From NCBI GenBank assembly GCA_051984675.1, contig JBPYFK010000098.1, forward strand, positions 4,983 to 68,982: a stretch of 64,000 nt of DNA, read 5' to 3'. Position 1 is the stretch's first letter; each line of letters opens with the position of its first letter. Both the position numbers and the translations under genes were made by a program. Below the pieces are notes generated by a model. That model was not told where the DNA came from and did not search any database. It saw only the letters and a program-made list of their open reading frames with translations. Of this stretch, positions 23,733 to 31,879 are shown piece after piece. The DNA comes from JBPYFK01 sp051984675 (lineage in GTDB: Bacteria > Actinomycetota > Actinomycetes > Mycobacteriales > Pseudonocardiaceae).

Positions 23733-24762
23733 GGATCGCCTTCAGCCGTTCGACGGTCACGTGCGTGTAAAGCTGCGTGGTTGCGAGCGTAGCGTGACCA
23801 AGCAACTCCTGAACGCTACGGAGGTCAGCTCCTCCTTCCAGCAGGTGGGTCGCGGCCGAGTGCCGGAACCCATGTGGCCCCATGTCGACGGTGTCCGGCA
23901 CCGCCGCCACGGTGCGGTGCACGACCCGCCGTGCCGTGCGGGGATCGAGTCGCCCACCGCGTGCGCCCAGGAACAACGCCGCGCCCGATTTGTCCGCTGC
24001 CAAGCTGGGTCGTCCCCGTGTCAGCCAGCCCTCAAGCGCGCGCTGCGCCGGAATTCCGAACGGTACCGCGCGTTGCTTGCCTCCCTTCCCCATGACCTGG
24101 ACCAGGTGGCGCCCGTGATCGATGTCATCCACGTCCAGCCCACACAGCTCGGAGACACGGATGCCGCTGGCATACAGCAACTCCAGCAGCGCGTGGTCGC
24201 GCAATGCCACCGGATCTCCCTCTTGCGCCCCGATCTCGGAGCTGCGCAATGCTTGGGCGGCCTGTTCCGCCCGCAGCACCGAAGGCAGCCTGCGGTGCTT
24301 GCGGGGCGCGGACAGCCGAGGCCCCGGGTCGCTGGCCAGCAGTCCGGCTCGGGTTGCCCACGCCGTAAACGTCCGGGCCGACGCGGCCCTGCGCGACAGC
24401 GTCGTCCGACTCGCACCTCGGGAATGTTGCGCCGACAACCACTCCCGTAGGGCTGTTACGTCGATCCCAGCCAACGACGGGCTTTCCTGCTCGGTCAGGC
24501 TTTCTTGCTGGGTCGGGCTTTCCTGGTGGGTCGGGCTTTCCTGGTCACTGCTCGAACCGACGTGCGCGAGCAGCGACACTACGTCACCGACGTAGGCACG
24601 CACGGTGTGCTCGGATAACCCGCGTTCCTTCGCCAGGTGGCGCTCGAACCCGTCGACCGCACCGGCCAGCGCCAGCGGGAGTTCGGCGCGTGCGAGACGT
24701 AGGTCCGGTCTCGACGACGCCCCGGACGCCTCGGGCGTTCCGGCGGAACGTATCTCGGCCAT
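23707..24762 (-). CDS. xerC: Tyrosine recombinase XerC-like
   Basis: Resolves chromosome dimers at dif with its partner XerD. The 351-residue protein has an N-terminal SAM-like core-binding domain (FERHLAKERGLSEHTVRAYVGD near residue 38) and a catalytic domain with Arg in ASGIRVSELCGLD near 190, Lys in MGKGGKQRAVPF, HGFRHSAATHLL near 297, LGHATLATTQ near 320 and the nucleophile Tyr in QLYTHV. It is about 45 residues longer than typical because of four hexapeptide repeats (QESPTx) at residues 71-94 between the first helices of the core-binding domain. It lies between dprA and whiG, as in M. tuberculosis and Streptomyces. Confidence 0.93.
   Translation of the reverse strand: MAEIRSAGTPEASGASSRPDLRLARAELPLALAGAVDGFERHLAKERGLSEHTVRAYVGDVVSLLAHVGSSSDQESPTHQESPTQQESLTEQESPSLAGIDVTALREWLSAQHSRGASRTTLSRRAASARTFTAWATRAGLLASDPGPRLSAPRKHRRLPSVLRAEQAAQALRSSEIGAQEGDPVALRDHALLELLYASGIRVSELCGLDVDDIDHGRHLVQVMGKGGKQRAVPFGIPAQRALEGWLTRGRPSLAADKSGAALFLGARGGRLDPRTARRVVHRTVAAVPDTVDMGPHGFRHSAATHLLEGGADLRSVQELLGHATLATTQLYTHVTVERLKAIHDRTHPRS
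24480..24551. repeat. Four 18-bp tandem units in xerC
   Basis: Units at 24480-24497, 24498-24515, 24516-24533 and 24534-24551 share GGCTTTCNTGNTNNGTCN. On the minus strand they encode the hexapeptides QESPTH, QESPTQ, QESLTE and QESPSL in the N-terminal domain of XerC. Confidence 0.9.
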
Positions 24763-24900
24763 ACCCCAGAACGCTGATCGCGGGAAGCCGAATGGTCAAG
24801 CAGCGCCACGCCGAAAAGCGCCACACCGCAACGAATGCCGTCCGCAACCAAGACCCCGACGGCAGCCATCGCCACCACGCGCACGGGCGGCTCCAGCACG

Positions 24901-26076
24901 TCAGCACCGCAACCACCCCGCTTCACCGTGCTTCGCCATGTCCGCCATCTCCAGCGCCGGCAGCACGGCGCGCACTTTGCGCAACGGCAGACCCGCATCA
25001 CGAGCCAGTTCTTCGGCGCTGGCACCACCGCGCTCCGGCAATGCGTCATGCACGTGGCGAGCCACCTGATCGAGCCCGTCGGTACGGCGCCGTTGTGTGG
25101 TGATCTCCGGGGCTGGATTTTCACCCATTGGGCTGACAACCTCGATGACCTCGTCCACTGTGGTCACGAGGACGGCTTTGCCGGAACGGACCATTTGATG
25201 GCATCCCACCGAACTCACCGACGTCACGGGTCCGGGCAGCGCCATCACTGGTCTGCCCAGCGTGTCCGCGGTCCGCGCGGTGTTCGTCGCACCGCTGCGC
25301 GCGCCGGCCTCCACCACGACGGTTCCCCACGTGGCAGCCGCGATCAGCCTGTTACGGACGAGGAAGCGATGCTTCCTGGGGGCTGTCGCGGGCGGATATT
25401 CGCTGATCACCAGCCCTTCTTCCGCGATCGCACTGAGCAGCCGGGCATGGCCGGCGGGGTAATCCCTGTCCAGGCCACACGCGAGGAACGCCACCGTCGT
25501 CCCACCGGCACGCAAAGCTCCCCGATGCGCGGCACCATCGATCCCGTAGGCAGCACCACTGACCACGGAGAATCCGCCGGCCGCGAGGCCGAAGCCGAAC
25601 TCGGCGGCAACATGCTCGCCATAACCGGAAGCCGCCCGTGCGCCGACGATCGAAACGGAGACGTCGAGCGTCTCGGCGACTGCCTGGCGTCCCCGCACCC
25701 ACAGCGCGAGAGGTTCATCAATTCCGGTGATTCCTATGCTGGTGGCACCGCTGAGGCAGGAGAACCGGTCGGACGGCCACTCCGCAAGCTCCGGGATGAC
25801 CAGTCGTGCGCCGCCGCGTTCGGCCGCTTCCAGCACGCCCTCGCCAGAGACGGCTTCACGACGCGCCTCCACCTCTTCCCGCACCGCCTTCGGGACATCG
25901 CTGGAACGCACCCGTTCAGCGGCCCGCACGGCCCCGTGCTCGGCGACGAACGAGCTCAGTGCCGCAGCGGGCGGCTCGGCGACCGCCGAGAGGTACGCCC
26001 GCGCCACCCGCAGCTCGTCGGGGATTCCCTGCTCGTCGGGGATAGCCTGCTCGTCGGGGCTGCCCGGGGCACTCAT
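24901..26076 (-). CDS. dprA: DNA-processing protein DprA
   Basis: Binds incoming single-stranded DNA and loads RecA during natural transformation. The 391-residue protein has the Rossmann DprA core: SIVGARAASGYGEHVA near residue 143, VSGAAYGIDGAAHRGAL near 168, RDYPAGHARLLSAI near 200, EYPPATAPRKHRFLVRNRLIAA split over 225-245, and VVVEAGARSGATNTA near 250, then a C-terminal winged-helix DML1-like domain. The N-terminus begins with three DEQ(A/G)IP-type repeats (residues 4-21). Its ATG overlaps the comM stop (ATGA), so it is coupled to comM. Confidence 0.94.
   Translation of the reverse strand: MSAPGSPDEQAIPDEQGIPDELRVARAYLSAVAEPPAAALSSFVAEHGAVRAAERVRSSDVPKAVREEVEARREAVSGEGVLEAAERGGARLVIPELAEWPSDRFSCLSGATSIGITGIDEPLALWVRGRQAVAETLDVSVSIVGARAASGYGEHVAAEFGFGLAAGGFSVVSGAAYGIDGAAHRGALRAGGTTVAFLACGLDRDYPAGHARLLSAIAEEGLVISEYPPATAPRKHRFLVRNRLIAAATWGTVVVEAGARSGATNTARTADTLGRPVMALPGPVTSVSSVGCHQMVRSGKAVLVTTVDEVIEVVSPMGENPAPEITTQRRRTDGLDQVARHVHDALPERGGASAEELARDAGLPLRKVRAVLPALEMADMAKHGEAGWLRC
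26013..26066. repeat. Three 18-bp tandem units at the dprA 5' end
   Basis: Units 26013-26030, 26031-26048 and 26049-26066 share GCTCGTCGGGGNTNNCCN. On the minus strand they encode GSPDEQ, AIPDEQ and GIPDEL just after the start of DprA. Confidence 0.9.
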
Positions 26077-27590
26077 ACCGACCTCCGATCACGGAATTCC
26101 AGTGCTGCCGCGACATGATCGGCATCCGGGCGCGGACTGCCGTCGAGATCGGCCAACGTCCACGCGACCCGCAGGCACCGGTCGGCACCGCGTGCGGTGA
26201 CCGCGCCGGCTTCCAACCCACGATCCAGCAACGCCGTGACCTTCGGTGGCAACGCGTAATCTCGGCGCAGCACCGGTCCCGGCACCTCGACGTTGCTCTG
26301 CCATCCGCATGCGGACCAGCGCTCGGCAGAGACCGCACGGGCCTCCGCGACACGCTTTCGCACCACGTCGGTCGGCTCCGGCCGCCCACCGTTCGAGAAC
26401 GTCATCGCCGTAACCGGACGCATGCGCACCCGGAGATCCACCCGATCCATCAGCGGGCCGGAGAGTCTGCCCAAGTAGCGGCGCCGAGCATGGGGTGCGC
26501 ACTGGCAGTCGACATCCCGCGCCGGGGCACAGGGGCAGGGGTTGGTGGCGAGCACCAGCTGGCAGCGGGCCGGATAGCGGATCATGCCGTCCCGCCGGGC
26601 CAACCGGACTTCGCCCTCCTCCAGCGCGGTCCGCAATGCCTCCAATCTCTTCCCGCCGAACTCGCAGGCCTCGTCGAGCAGCAGGACCCCGCGATGCGCG
26701 CGGCTGACGGCCCCCGGCCTGGCCAGGCCGGACCCACCACCGATGAGCCCGGAAAGCGACGTCGAATGGTGCGGCGCGACGAACGGGGGAACCGTGATCA
26801 GGGGACAGCCGCTCGGCAACTGGCCGGCGACCGAGTGGATCGAGGTGACCTCCAGGGCGTGCTGGCTGCTCAGCACGGGAAGCAGTCCGCACAGGCGGCT
26901 GGCGAGCATGGTCTTTCCGGTACCCGGAGGCCCCACCATGAGCAGGTGGTGACCGCCCGCCGCCGCGACCTCCAACGCCCACCTGGCCTCCGGTTGTCCC
27001 AGCACGTCCGCCAGGTCAGGGACGTCGGTGGGCTCCCAGGTCGGCTCATCGCCGGGTTCGGAGGCGAGCTCGGCCTGCTCGCGCAGCCACGCCAGGACCT
27101 CATGCAGGTGGGCCGCACCGCGCACGTCCAAGCCTTCGACCAGGCGTGCCTCGGCGAGAGTCTCGGCGGGGACGACCGCACCGGTTATCCCCGCCCGGCG
27201 GCTCGCCAGCAACCCCGGAAGCACCCCGCGCACCGGTCGTATCCGGCCGTCCAAGGCCAACTCGCCGAGCAGGACCGTGCGGTCCAGCCGGTCCGAAGGT
27301 ATCTGCTCCGCACCCGCCAGTACCGCACACGCGAGCGCGAGGTCGTAAGCCGTGCCGGATTTGGGAACCGCCGCCGGCGACAGCGCCACGGTCACGCACG
27401 TGTTCGGCCATTCCTCCTGACAGTTCCGCACCGCCGCTTTGACCCGATTCTTCGATTCCTGCAACGCCGCATCCGGCAGTCCCAACAATTGGAACGTGGG
27501 CAGTCCTCCGGTACGGACATCGGCTTCGATTTCGACGACGACGCCTTCGACGCCGAACAGTGCCACCGCCCAACTCCGTCGCAAGGCCAT
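26073..27590 (-). CDS. comM: YifB/ComM-family Mg-chelatase-like AAA+ ATPase
   Basis: Hexameric helicase that promotes branch migration during transformation in species where it was studied. The 505-residue product has the N-terminal Lon-protease-like domain (GLPTFQLLGLPDAALQESKNR near residue 30, split), Walker A MVGPPGTGKTMLASRL near 218, Walker B GVLLLDEACEF near 300, and the zinc-like CPCAPARDVDCQC insert near 345 typical of YifB. Lies between yraN and dprA as in many bacteria; starts next to the yraN stop with no gap and ends in an ATGA overlap with dprA. Confidence 0.94.
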   Translation of the reverse strand: MALRRSWAVALFGVEGVVVEIEADVRTGGLPTFQLLGLPDAALQESKNRVKAAVRNCQEEWPNTCVTVALSPAAVPKSGTAYDLALACAVLAGAEQIPSDRLDRTVLLGELALDGRIRPVRGVLPGLLASRRAGITGAVVPAETLAEARLVEGLDVRGAAHLHEVLAWLREQAELASEPGDEPTWEPTDVPDLADVLGQPEARWALEVAAAGGHHLLMVGPPGTGKTMLASRLCGLLPVLSSQHALEVTSIHSVAGQLPSGCPLITVPPFVAPHHSTSLSGLIGGGSGLARPGAVSRAHRGVLLLDEACEFGGKRLEALRTALEEGEVRLARRDGMIRYPARCQLVLATNPCPCAPARDVDCQCAPHARRRYLGRLSGPLMDRVDLRVRMRPVTAMTFSNGGRPEPTDVVRKRVAEARAVSAERWSACGWQSNVEVPGPVLRRDYALPPKVTALLDRGLEAGAVTARGADRCLRVAWTLADLDGSPRPDADHVAAALEFRDRRSV

Positions 27591-27992
27591 TCAGAACGCC
27601 CCCTCGATATGCTCGATGCGCGCCGGACCACCGGGTGGCCACAGGACCGAAATGACGTCGAACCGCACGTGACACCAGCCCACCTCGTGTTCCCGCAGCC
27701 ACGATCGCGAGAGATCCCGCACCCGTTTGACCTTGCTCGGCGTGACCGCTTCGGCCGGTGACCCGTAATCCGGGCCGGAACGGGTCTTGACCTCGCAGAT
27801 CACCACCGTGCGGCCATCCGTCGCGACGATGTCCAGTTCCCCGTCCCGGCAACGCCAGTTGCGGGACAGGACCACCAGACCGTGCCCGCGCAGATGCTCG
27901 GCGGCGACGTCTTCGCCCGCCCTAGCCAAGTCGTGCCGACGGCCGCGGCTGTCATCGTCGCTGATCGGTCCGGTGAGCTCCGGGCATTCCAT
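27591..27992 (-). CDS. UPF0102 (YraN) endonuclease-fold protein
   Basis: 133-residue protein of the YraN family, a restriction-endonuclease-like fold of unconfirmed function. The core motif is complete: RAGEDVAAEHLRGHGLVVL, then NWRCRDGELDIVATDG and VVICEVKTRSG (the GELDxV and ExK catalytic-type residues), and a C-terminal VRFDVISVLW. The ATG at 27992 has GGGAGGG 7 bases upstream; the frame runs to 28073 without similarity. First gene of the yraN-comM-dprA-(xerC-whiG) run, with a DnaA-box pair about 90 bp upstream. Confidence 0.92.
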   Translation of the reverse strand: MECPELTGPISDDDSRGRRHDLARAGEDVAAEHLRGHGLVVLSRNWRCRDGELDIVATDGRTVVICEVKTRSGPDYGSPAEAVTPSKVKRVRDLSRSWLREHEVGWCHVRFDVISVLWPPGGPARIEHIEGAF

Positions 27993-28075
27993 GATCCCTC
28001 CCAGGTACGGCGCGAAATCCGTCGAGTTCACAATGGACCGCCCGGAGAGCTCGACGCCATCAAACTCTCCCAATC

Positions 28076-28103
28076 TGTGGATAAGTCACGGCGTTGTGGA
28101 TAA
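28076..28103 (-). promoter_or_regulatory. Pair of consensus DnaA boxes upstream of yraN
   Basis: TGTGGATAA at 28076-28084 and 28095-28103, the reverse complement of TTATCCACA, are perfect DnaA boxes 19 bases apart. They lie 84 bp upstream of the yraN start in a 315-bp gap (27993-28307) whose remainder holds only the DUF2469 terminator. Confidence 0.6.
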
Positions 28104-28256
28104 CGTGAATCCCCCGGCCGTGTTTCTTTCGACACAACCGTCATCCATTTGGGCAGTCTTTCGACCGCTCACCGAAAAACCCGGACGAACATGAATCAAG
28201 ACCAACACAAAGCGCCGAGACAAAGGTGCCGAGATACCAAGAGTGCTCAGACAAAA

Positions 28257-28290
28257 AGCCGGTGTCCCCTCGTTCGAAGGGACACCGGCT
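28257..28290 (-). terminator. Intrinsic terminator of the DUF2469 operon
   Basis: AGCCGGTGTCCC / GGGACACCGGCT, a perfect 12-bp stem with a 10-base loop, starts 17 bases after the DUF2469 stop and is followed on the minus strand by TTTTGTC. It is the only hairpin with a good T-tract in the window and ends the rplS-lepB-rnhB run before yraN. Confidence 0.9.
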
Positions 28291-28307
28291 GGAAAACAGG
28301 CGGAACG

Positions 28308-28631
28308 TCAGGTGTGGAACGGACCATCCTCCGGCAACCGCAGGTCAGGCTTGTCCAACTCCTCGACGTTGACATCCTTGAACGTAATAACCCGAACGTT
28401 CTTCACGAACCGGGCCGGGCGGTACATGTCCCACACCCACGCGTCCGACATCGCGACTTCGAAGTACACCTCGGCGTCGGAATTGCGCACCTGCACGTCC
28501 ACGGCGTTGGCCAGGTAGAAGCGCCGTTCCGTCTCTACGACGTAAGTGAACTGACCGACGATGTCGCGATACTCCTTGTAGAGCTGGAGTTCCATCTCGG
28601 TCTCGTACTTCTCGAGATCCTCGGCGCTCAT
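28308..28631 (-). CDS. DUF2469 family protein
   Basis: 107-residue acidic soluble protein, strongly conserved across actinobacteria (Rv2901c in M. tuberculosis sits in the same place after rnhB). Recognisable stretches are EKYETEMELQLYKEYRD at residues 6-22, VETERRFYLANAVDV and DAWVWDMYRPARFVKNVRV. No motif indicates an enzyme; the constant location next to rnhB and lepB is the only clue to function. Ends just before a strong terminator. Confidence 0.92.
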   Translation of the reverse strand: MSAEDLEKYETEMELQLYKEYRDIVGQFTYVVETERRFYLANAVDVQVRNSDAEVYFEVAMSDAWVWDMYRPARFVKNVRVITFKDVNVEELDKPDLRLPEDGPFHT

Positions 28632-28696
28632 CGGTTGTCCGGCCCTTTCTGGTCGCTGATCAGCTGTTTCGAATCCGTACCTGTTTCGTGCCGCTT

Positions 28697-29470
28697 CTAC
28701 TCCGTATTGTCCACGACGTCACTCACCAAGGCACCGTCTTTGTCGGCATCCTCCTCGGCCGTGCCCAGCACGCCAGGTTTGCACCGGACACGCCGCGGCG
28801 CGCGCATTCCGTGCCGGCGTGCCGCCTCCACCACGTTCGCATAGCACCACCGATGCCGTGTGCTGGGGCCATGCCGCAGCAGCGCCTCCGCGTGGTCACG
28901 CGTGCAGTAGCCCTTGTGCCCGGCGAAGCCGTACATCGGCAGCTCGTCATGCAACTCGCCCATGATCCGGTCCCGAGTGACCTTCGCCAGCACCGAGGCC
29001 GCGGCCACGCAGGCGACGGCCAGGTCGCCCTTGGGCACCGCGACGCTCCGCGCGGCCAACCCGGAGACGCGGAAACCGTCCGTGAGCACGTAGCCGGGGT
29101 GGGCCCCGAGCCGTGCGACCGCCCTGCGCATACCCTCCAGGTTGGCCACGTGGATGCCGATCTCGTCGATCTCCTCGGGCGGGATCAGCACGGTCGACCA
29201 GTTCCGCGCCCGCGCCACGATCCGGTCGAACAGCCACTCCCGCACGGCGGGGCTGAGCATCTTGGAGTCCGTGAGCCCCTCGAAGCGCGCGGCGTCGCCG
29301 GGCTTCAACACGCACGCGGCCACCACCAGCGGACCCGCGCAGGCACCTCGACCCGCCTCGTCCACACCTGCCACGGGACCGAGGCCGCACCGGTCCAGCG
29401 CCGACTGCAACGCCCACGTTCCCGAACTGCGCCGGATGATCGCGCGCGGTGGTCGCAAACCAGTCAGCAT
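28697..29470 (-). CDS. rnhB: Ribonuclease HII
   Basis: Cleaves RNA at single ribonucleotides or RNA-DNA junctions in duplex DNA. The 257-residue protein has the type-2 RNase H acidic residues: Asp-Glu in VAGVDEAGRGACAGPLVVA near residue 36, Asp in YVLTDGFRV near 128, and Asp near KVTRDRIMGEL. The ATG at 29470 is preferred (GTGGGAG upstream) over a GTG 3 codons earlier. It begins 12 bp after lepB, continuing the export/L19 operon. The C-terminal 40 residues form a variable basic-then-acidic tail. Confidence 0.95.
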   Translation of the reverse strand: MLTGLRPPRAIIRRSSGTWALQSALDRCGLGPVAGVDEAGRGACAGPLVVAACVLKPGDAARFEGLTDSKMLSPAVREWLFDRIVARARNWSTVLIPPEEIDEIGIHVANLEGMRRAVARLGAHPGYVLTDGFRVSGLAARSVAVPKGDLAVACVAAASVLAKVTRDRIMGELHDELPMYGFAGHKGYCTRDHAEALLRHGPSTRHRWCYANVVEAARRHGMRAPRRVRCKPGVLGTAEEDADKDGALVSDVVDNTE

Positions 29471-29482
29471 GGCTCCCACCGC

Positions 29483-30442
29483 CTACCGCCGCTCCGTTGC
29501 CCCTCGGTCGGACTCTCGACCGGTGATCCTGGCACGCAGCCGCCGACCCGCCCACACCACGGGGAACGCGGTGGCGAAACCGGCGCCGGCGGGCAGCTCC
29601 GTCTGCCATGCCGGAGCGCTCATCGCCGGCCGCTGCGGGTTGGGGTCCGGGATCATCTGCCACCGGGCCGGCGGCAACACGATCACCTGTGCCTTGCCGA
29701 TGACGTCCGGCATCGGCACCGCGCCGGCCGTACCGCCGCCGCCCTGCACCCGAGAGTCAGCCGAATCGTTGCGGTTGTCCCCCATCACCCACAGCTCGCC
29801 TTGCGGGACCGTGACCGGACCGAACTCCTCCTGCTTGGTGCCGCGCCCTGGCTCCCAGTAGAGGTATGGCTCGTTCAGCGGCTTCCCGTTCACCAGCACC
29901 CGGTCCAGGTCGTCGCAACAGCGCACGGTCTGACCGCCGGTGGCGATCACGCGCTTGACGAAGTCCTTCTCGTTGGGCTGGCCGATGCCGACCAGCGACA
30001 GCGCGGTCTGGAAGAACCCGGACACCGGGTTGGTGGTCTCCGGGACCTCGTACTCGTTCTTCTCCCAGCTCGACGGACCACGGAACACCACCACATCGCC
30101 GGGCTGCGGGTCCGAGAACCGGTAGGACACCTTGTCCACCAGCACGCGGTCGTTGTTGCAGCCACTGCAACCGTGCAGCGTCCGCTCCATCGACTGGGAC
30201 GGGATCACGTACACGCGGGCCAGAAAAGCCTGGATGAGGACGGTCAGCACCACGGCGGTGATCACGAGGATCGGAAGCTCCCGCCAGAAGGACGTCTTCC
30301 TCCGCCGACGACCGCCGGCCCGTCGTGCGAAAGCTGCCCCGTCCCTACGCCCACCGGCGGAATAGCTCTCCTGGGACCGCTCGGGGTCCCCTGGCCACTG
30401 GGGCTCTTCCTCCGGCCCGGTGGAGCGCACGACGTCAGCCAC
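29483..30442 (-). CDS. lepB: Type I signal peptidase (first of two)
   Basis: Membrane serine protease that removes signal peptides of Sec/Tat substrates. The 319-residue protein has a cytosolic Arg-rich N-terminus, one membrane helix (ELPILVITAVVLTVLIQAF near residue 55), the catalytic Ser in IPSQSMERTL near residue 83 and Lys in FVKRVIATGG near 163, and the family motif GDNRNDSADSR near 220. An additional hydrophobic stretch near the C-terminus (AGAGFATAFPVVW) may be a second helix. It carries HGCSGC after the Ser motif and CC after the Lys motif, both shared with its neighbour and absent from E. coli LepB. It lies between its paralog and rnhB. Confidence 0.94.
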   Translation of the reverse strand: MADVVRSTGPEEEPQWPGDPERSQESYSAGGRRDGAAFARRAGGRRRRKTSFWRELPILVITAVVLTVLIQAFLARVYVIPSQSMERTLHGCSGCNNDRVLVDKVSYRFSDPQPGDVVVFRGPSSWEKNEYEVPETTNPVSGFFQTALSLVGIGQPNEKDFVKRVIATGGQTVRCCDDLDRVLVNGKPLNEPYLYWEPGRGTKQEEFGPVTVPQGELWVMGDNRNDSADSRVQGGGGTAGAVPMPDVIGKAQVIVLPPARWQMIPDPNPQRPAMSAPAWQTELPAGAGFATAFPVVWAGRRLRARITGRESDRGATERR

Positions 30443-30479
30443 GCCGCTAGGCTACTTCAACCAGGGCACCGACGACGGG

Positions 30480-31283
30480 CTACCCCGCCGGTGCGGGCGT
30501 CTGGGGGTTGAGGCTCGCCACCGGCTGGAAGCGGTTCACCGGGAGCACGATGAATCTGGCCTTTCCCACCACGTCGTCGACGTCGACCGCGCCGTTCACA
30601 CCGCCGCCTCCCTGGAACCGGGAATCCTTGGAGTTGTCCCGGTTGTCCCCCATGACCCACAGGTGGCCAGGCGGGACGGTGACCGGTGCGAACGCCTGCC
30701 GCAGGCGCAACCCCGAAAAGTGCACGTAGGTCTCGTTCAACGGGTGACCGTTGACCAGCACCCGCCCGATCGGATCGCAACACTGCACGGTCTGGCCGGC
30801 GGTCGCGATCACCCGCTTCACGTAGATCTTCTGAGTCGGCTCAGCCAGGCCGACCAGGGCCAGTCCGTCCTGGAGGACCTGCGCGACCGCGTTCGACGAG
30901 ACCTCGTTGTGCGCACCGTCCCAGGTCGGCGGCGCCTTGAAGATCACCACATCCCCTGGCTGGGGGTTGGAGAAGTCGTAGGTGACCTTGTCCGCGAGGA
31001 CACGGTCGTCGGTGCAGCCCGAACAGCCGTGCAGGGTGGTCTCCATCGACTGCGACGGGATCTCGTACAACCGCGCGACGAAGGTCTGCAGCAGGACCGT
31101 CAGGGCCAGCGCGCTGACGATCAGGATCGGCAATTCCCGCCAGAACGAACCGGACCTCTTCCGCCGACGTCCAGATCGGGAAGCACGGGAATGCGCTCCA
31201 CCAGAACGCGAGTGACCCGAGCCCAGGCTCGGGTCACTCGATGACTGGTCCTGCGAGTCGTTCGCACGCGTCACATCTGCCAC
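30480..31283 (-). CDS. lepB: Type I signal peptidase (second of two)
   Basis: Paralog of the adjacent signal peptidase: 267 residues, cytosolic basic N-terminus, one helix (ELPILIVSALALTVLLQTF), catalytic Ser in IPSQSMETTL, Lys in YVKRVIATAG and the motif GDNRDNSKDSR. It shares HGCSGC and the CC pair with its neighbour but lacks the C-terminal hydrophobic stretch. The GTG at 31283 is chosen because VADVTRAND lines up with MADVVRSTG of the other copy; the frame opens at a GTG at 31313, 6 bases after the rplS stop. No clear ribosome-binding site is seen at either. Most relatives have one lepB at this site, so this is a tandem duplication. Confidence 0.92.
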   Translation of the reverse strand: MADVTRANDSQDQSSSDPSLGSGHSRSGGAHSRASRSGRRRKRSGSFWRELPILIVSALALTVLLQTFVARLYEIPSQSMETTLHGCSGCTDDRVLADKVTYDFSNPQPGDVVIFKAPPTWDGAHNEVSSNAVAQVLQDGLALVGLAEPTQKIYVKRVIATAGQTVQCCDPIGRVLVNGHPLNETYVHFSGLRLRQAFAPVTVPPGHLWVMGDNRDNSKDSRFQGGGGVNGAVDVDDVVGKARFIVLPVNRFQPVASLNPQTPAPAG

Positions 31284-31319
31284 GCCGACAGCATAACGCA
31301 ACGACTTCCTCACGCTGCG

Positions 31320-31679
31320 TCAGGACGCGGGAGCGGTCTCGCGCTTCTCCTTGATCTTCGCGGCCTTGCCACGCAGGTCGCGCAGGTAGTAGAGCTTCGC
31401 CCGTCGGACGTCGCCCCGGGTGGCGACCTCGATCTTGGCGATGTTCGGGCTGTGCACCGGGAAGGTGCGTTCCACCCCGACGCCGAAGGAGATCTTGCGC
31501 ACGGTGAAGGTCTCCCGGACACCGCCGCCTTGGCGGCGGATCACGACGCCCTGGAAGACCTGGTTGCGCTCCCGCGAACCCTCGATGACGCGGACGTGGA
31601 CCTTCAGCGTGTCGCCAGGCCGGAAGTTCGGAATGTCGGAACGCAGCGACTGTGCGTCCAACGCGTCCAGGGTGTTCAT
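31320..31679 (-). CDS. rplS: 50S ribosomal protein L19
   Basis: Large-subunit protein at the 30S-50S interface. The 119-residue product shows IPNFRPGDTLKVHVRVIEG near residue 15, RNQVFQGVVIRRQGGGVRE near 40, FTVRKISFGVGVERTFPVHSP near 60 (split) and KLYYLRDLRGKAAKIKEKR at the end. The ATG at 31679 gives the normal family length; the frame extends to 31796 without similarity. First gene of the run rplS-lepB-lepB-rnhB-DUF2469; its promoter lies in the 200-bp gap to trmD, where I see nothing else. Confidence 0.96.
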   Translation of the reverse strand: MNTLDALDAQSLRSDIPNFRPGDTLKVHVRVIEGSRERNQVFQGVVIRRQGGGVRETFTVRKISFGVGVERTFPVHSPNIAKIEVATRGDVRRAKLYYLRDLRGKAAKIKEKRETAPAS

Positions 31680-31879
31680 CGGTGGTCCGTCCTCATCCGT
31701 GTCTTGCCCCGCAGTTTCGCGCCCGATCGGCTCAAGACCGACCTGGGCAACACAAGGTACGGGGTACGTTTGCCTCGCGCTCGCCGGCACACACAAACCG
31801 GCCGCAGCAACCGTTCCAGTGTGCCAGACACCCGTCTGGATCTTGACAGTGACCCCGCTGTGGGCGACGCACCGACTGG

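Noticed and set aside
26115..27761. Plus-strand open frame of 548 codons opposite comM
   Set aside because: Antisense shadow; the composition is what reversed high-GC codons give, and comM has complete ATPase motifs.
22112..28103. A second chromosomal origin at the DnaA-box clusters
   Set aside because: Only three and two boxes, no AT-rich unwinding element and no dnaA/dnaN/parAB genes; a titration or regulatory role is more plausible.
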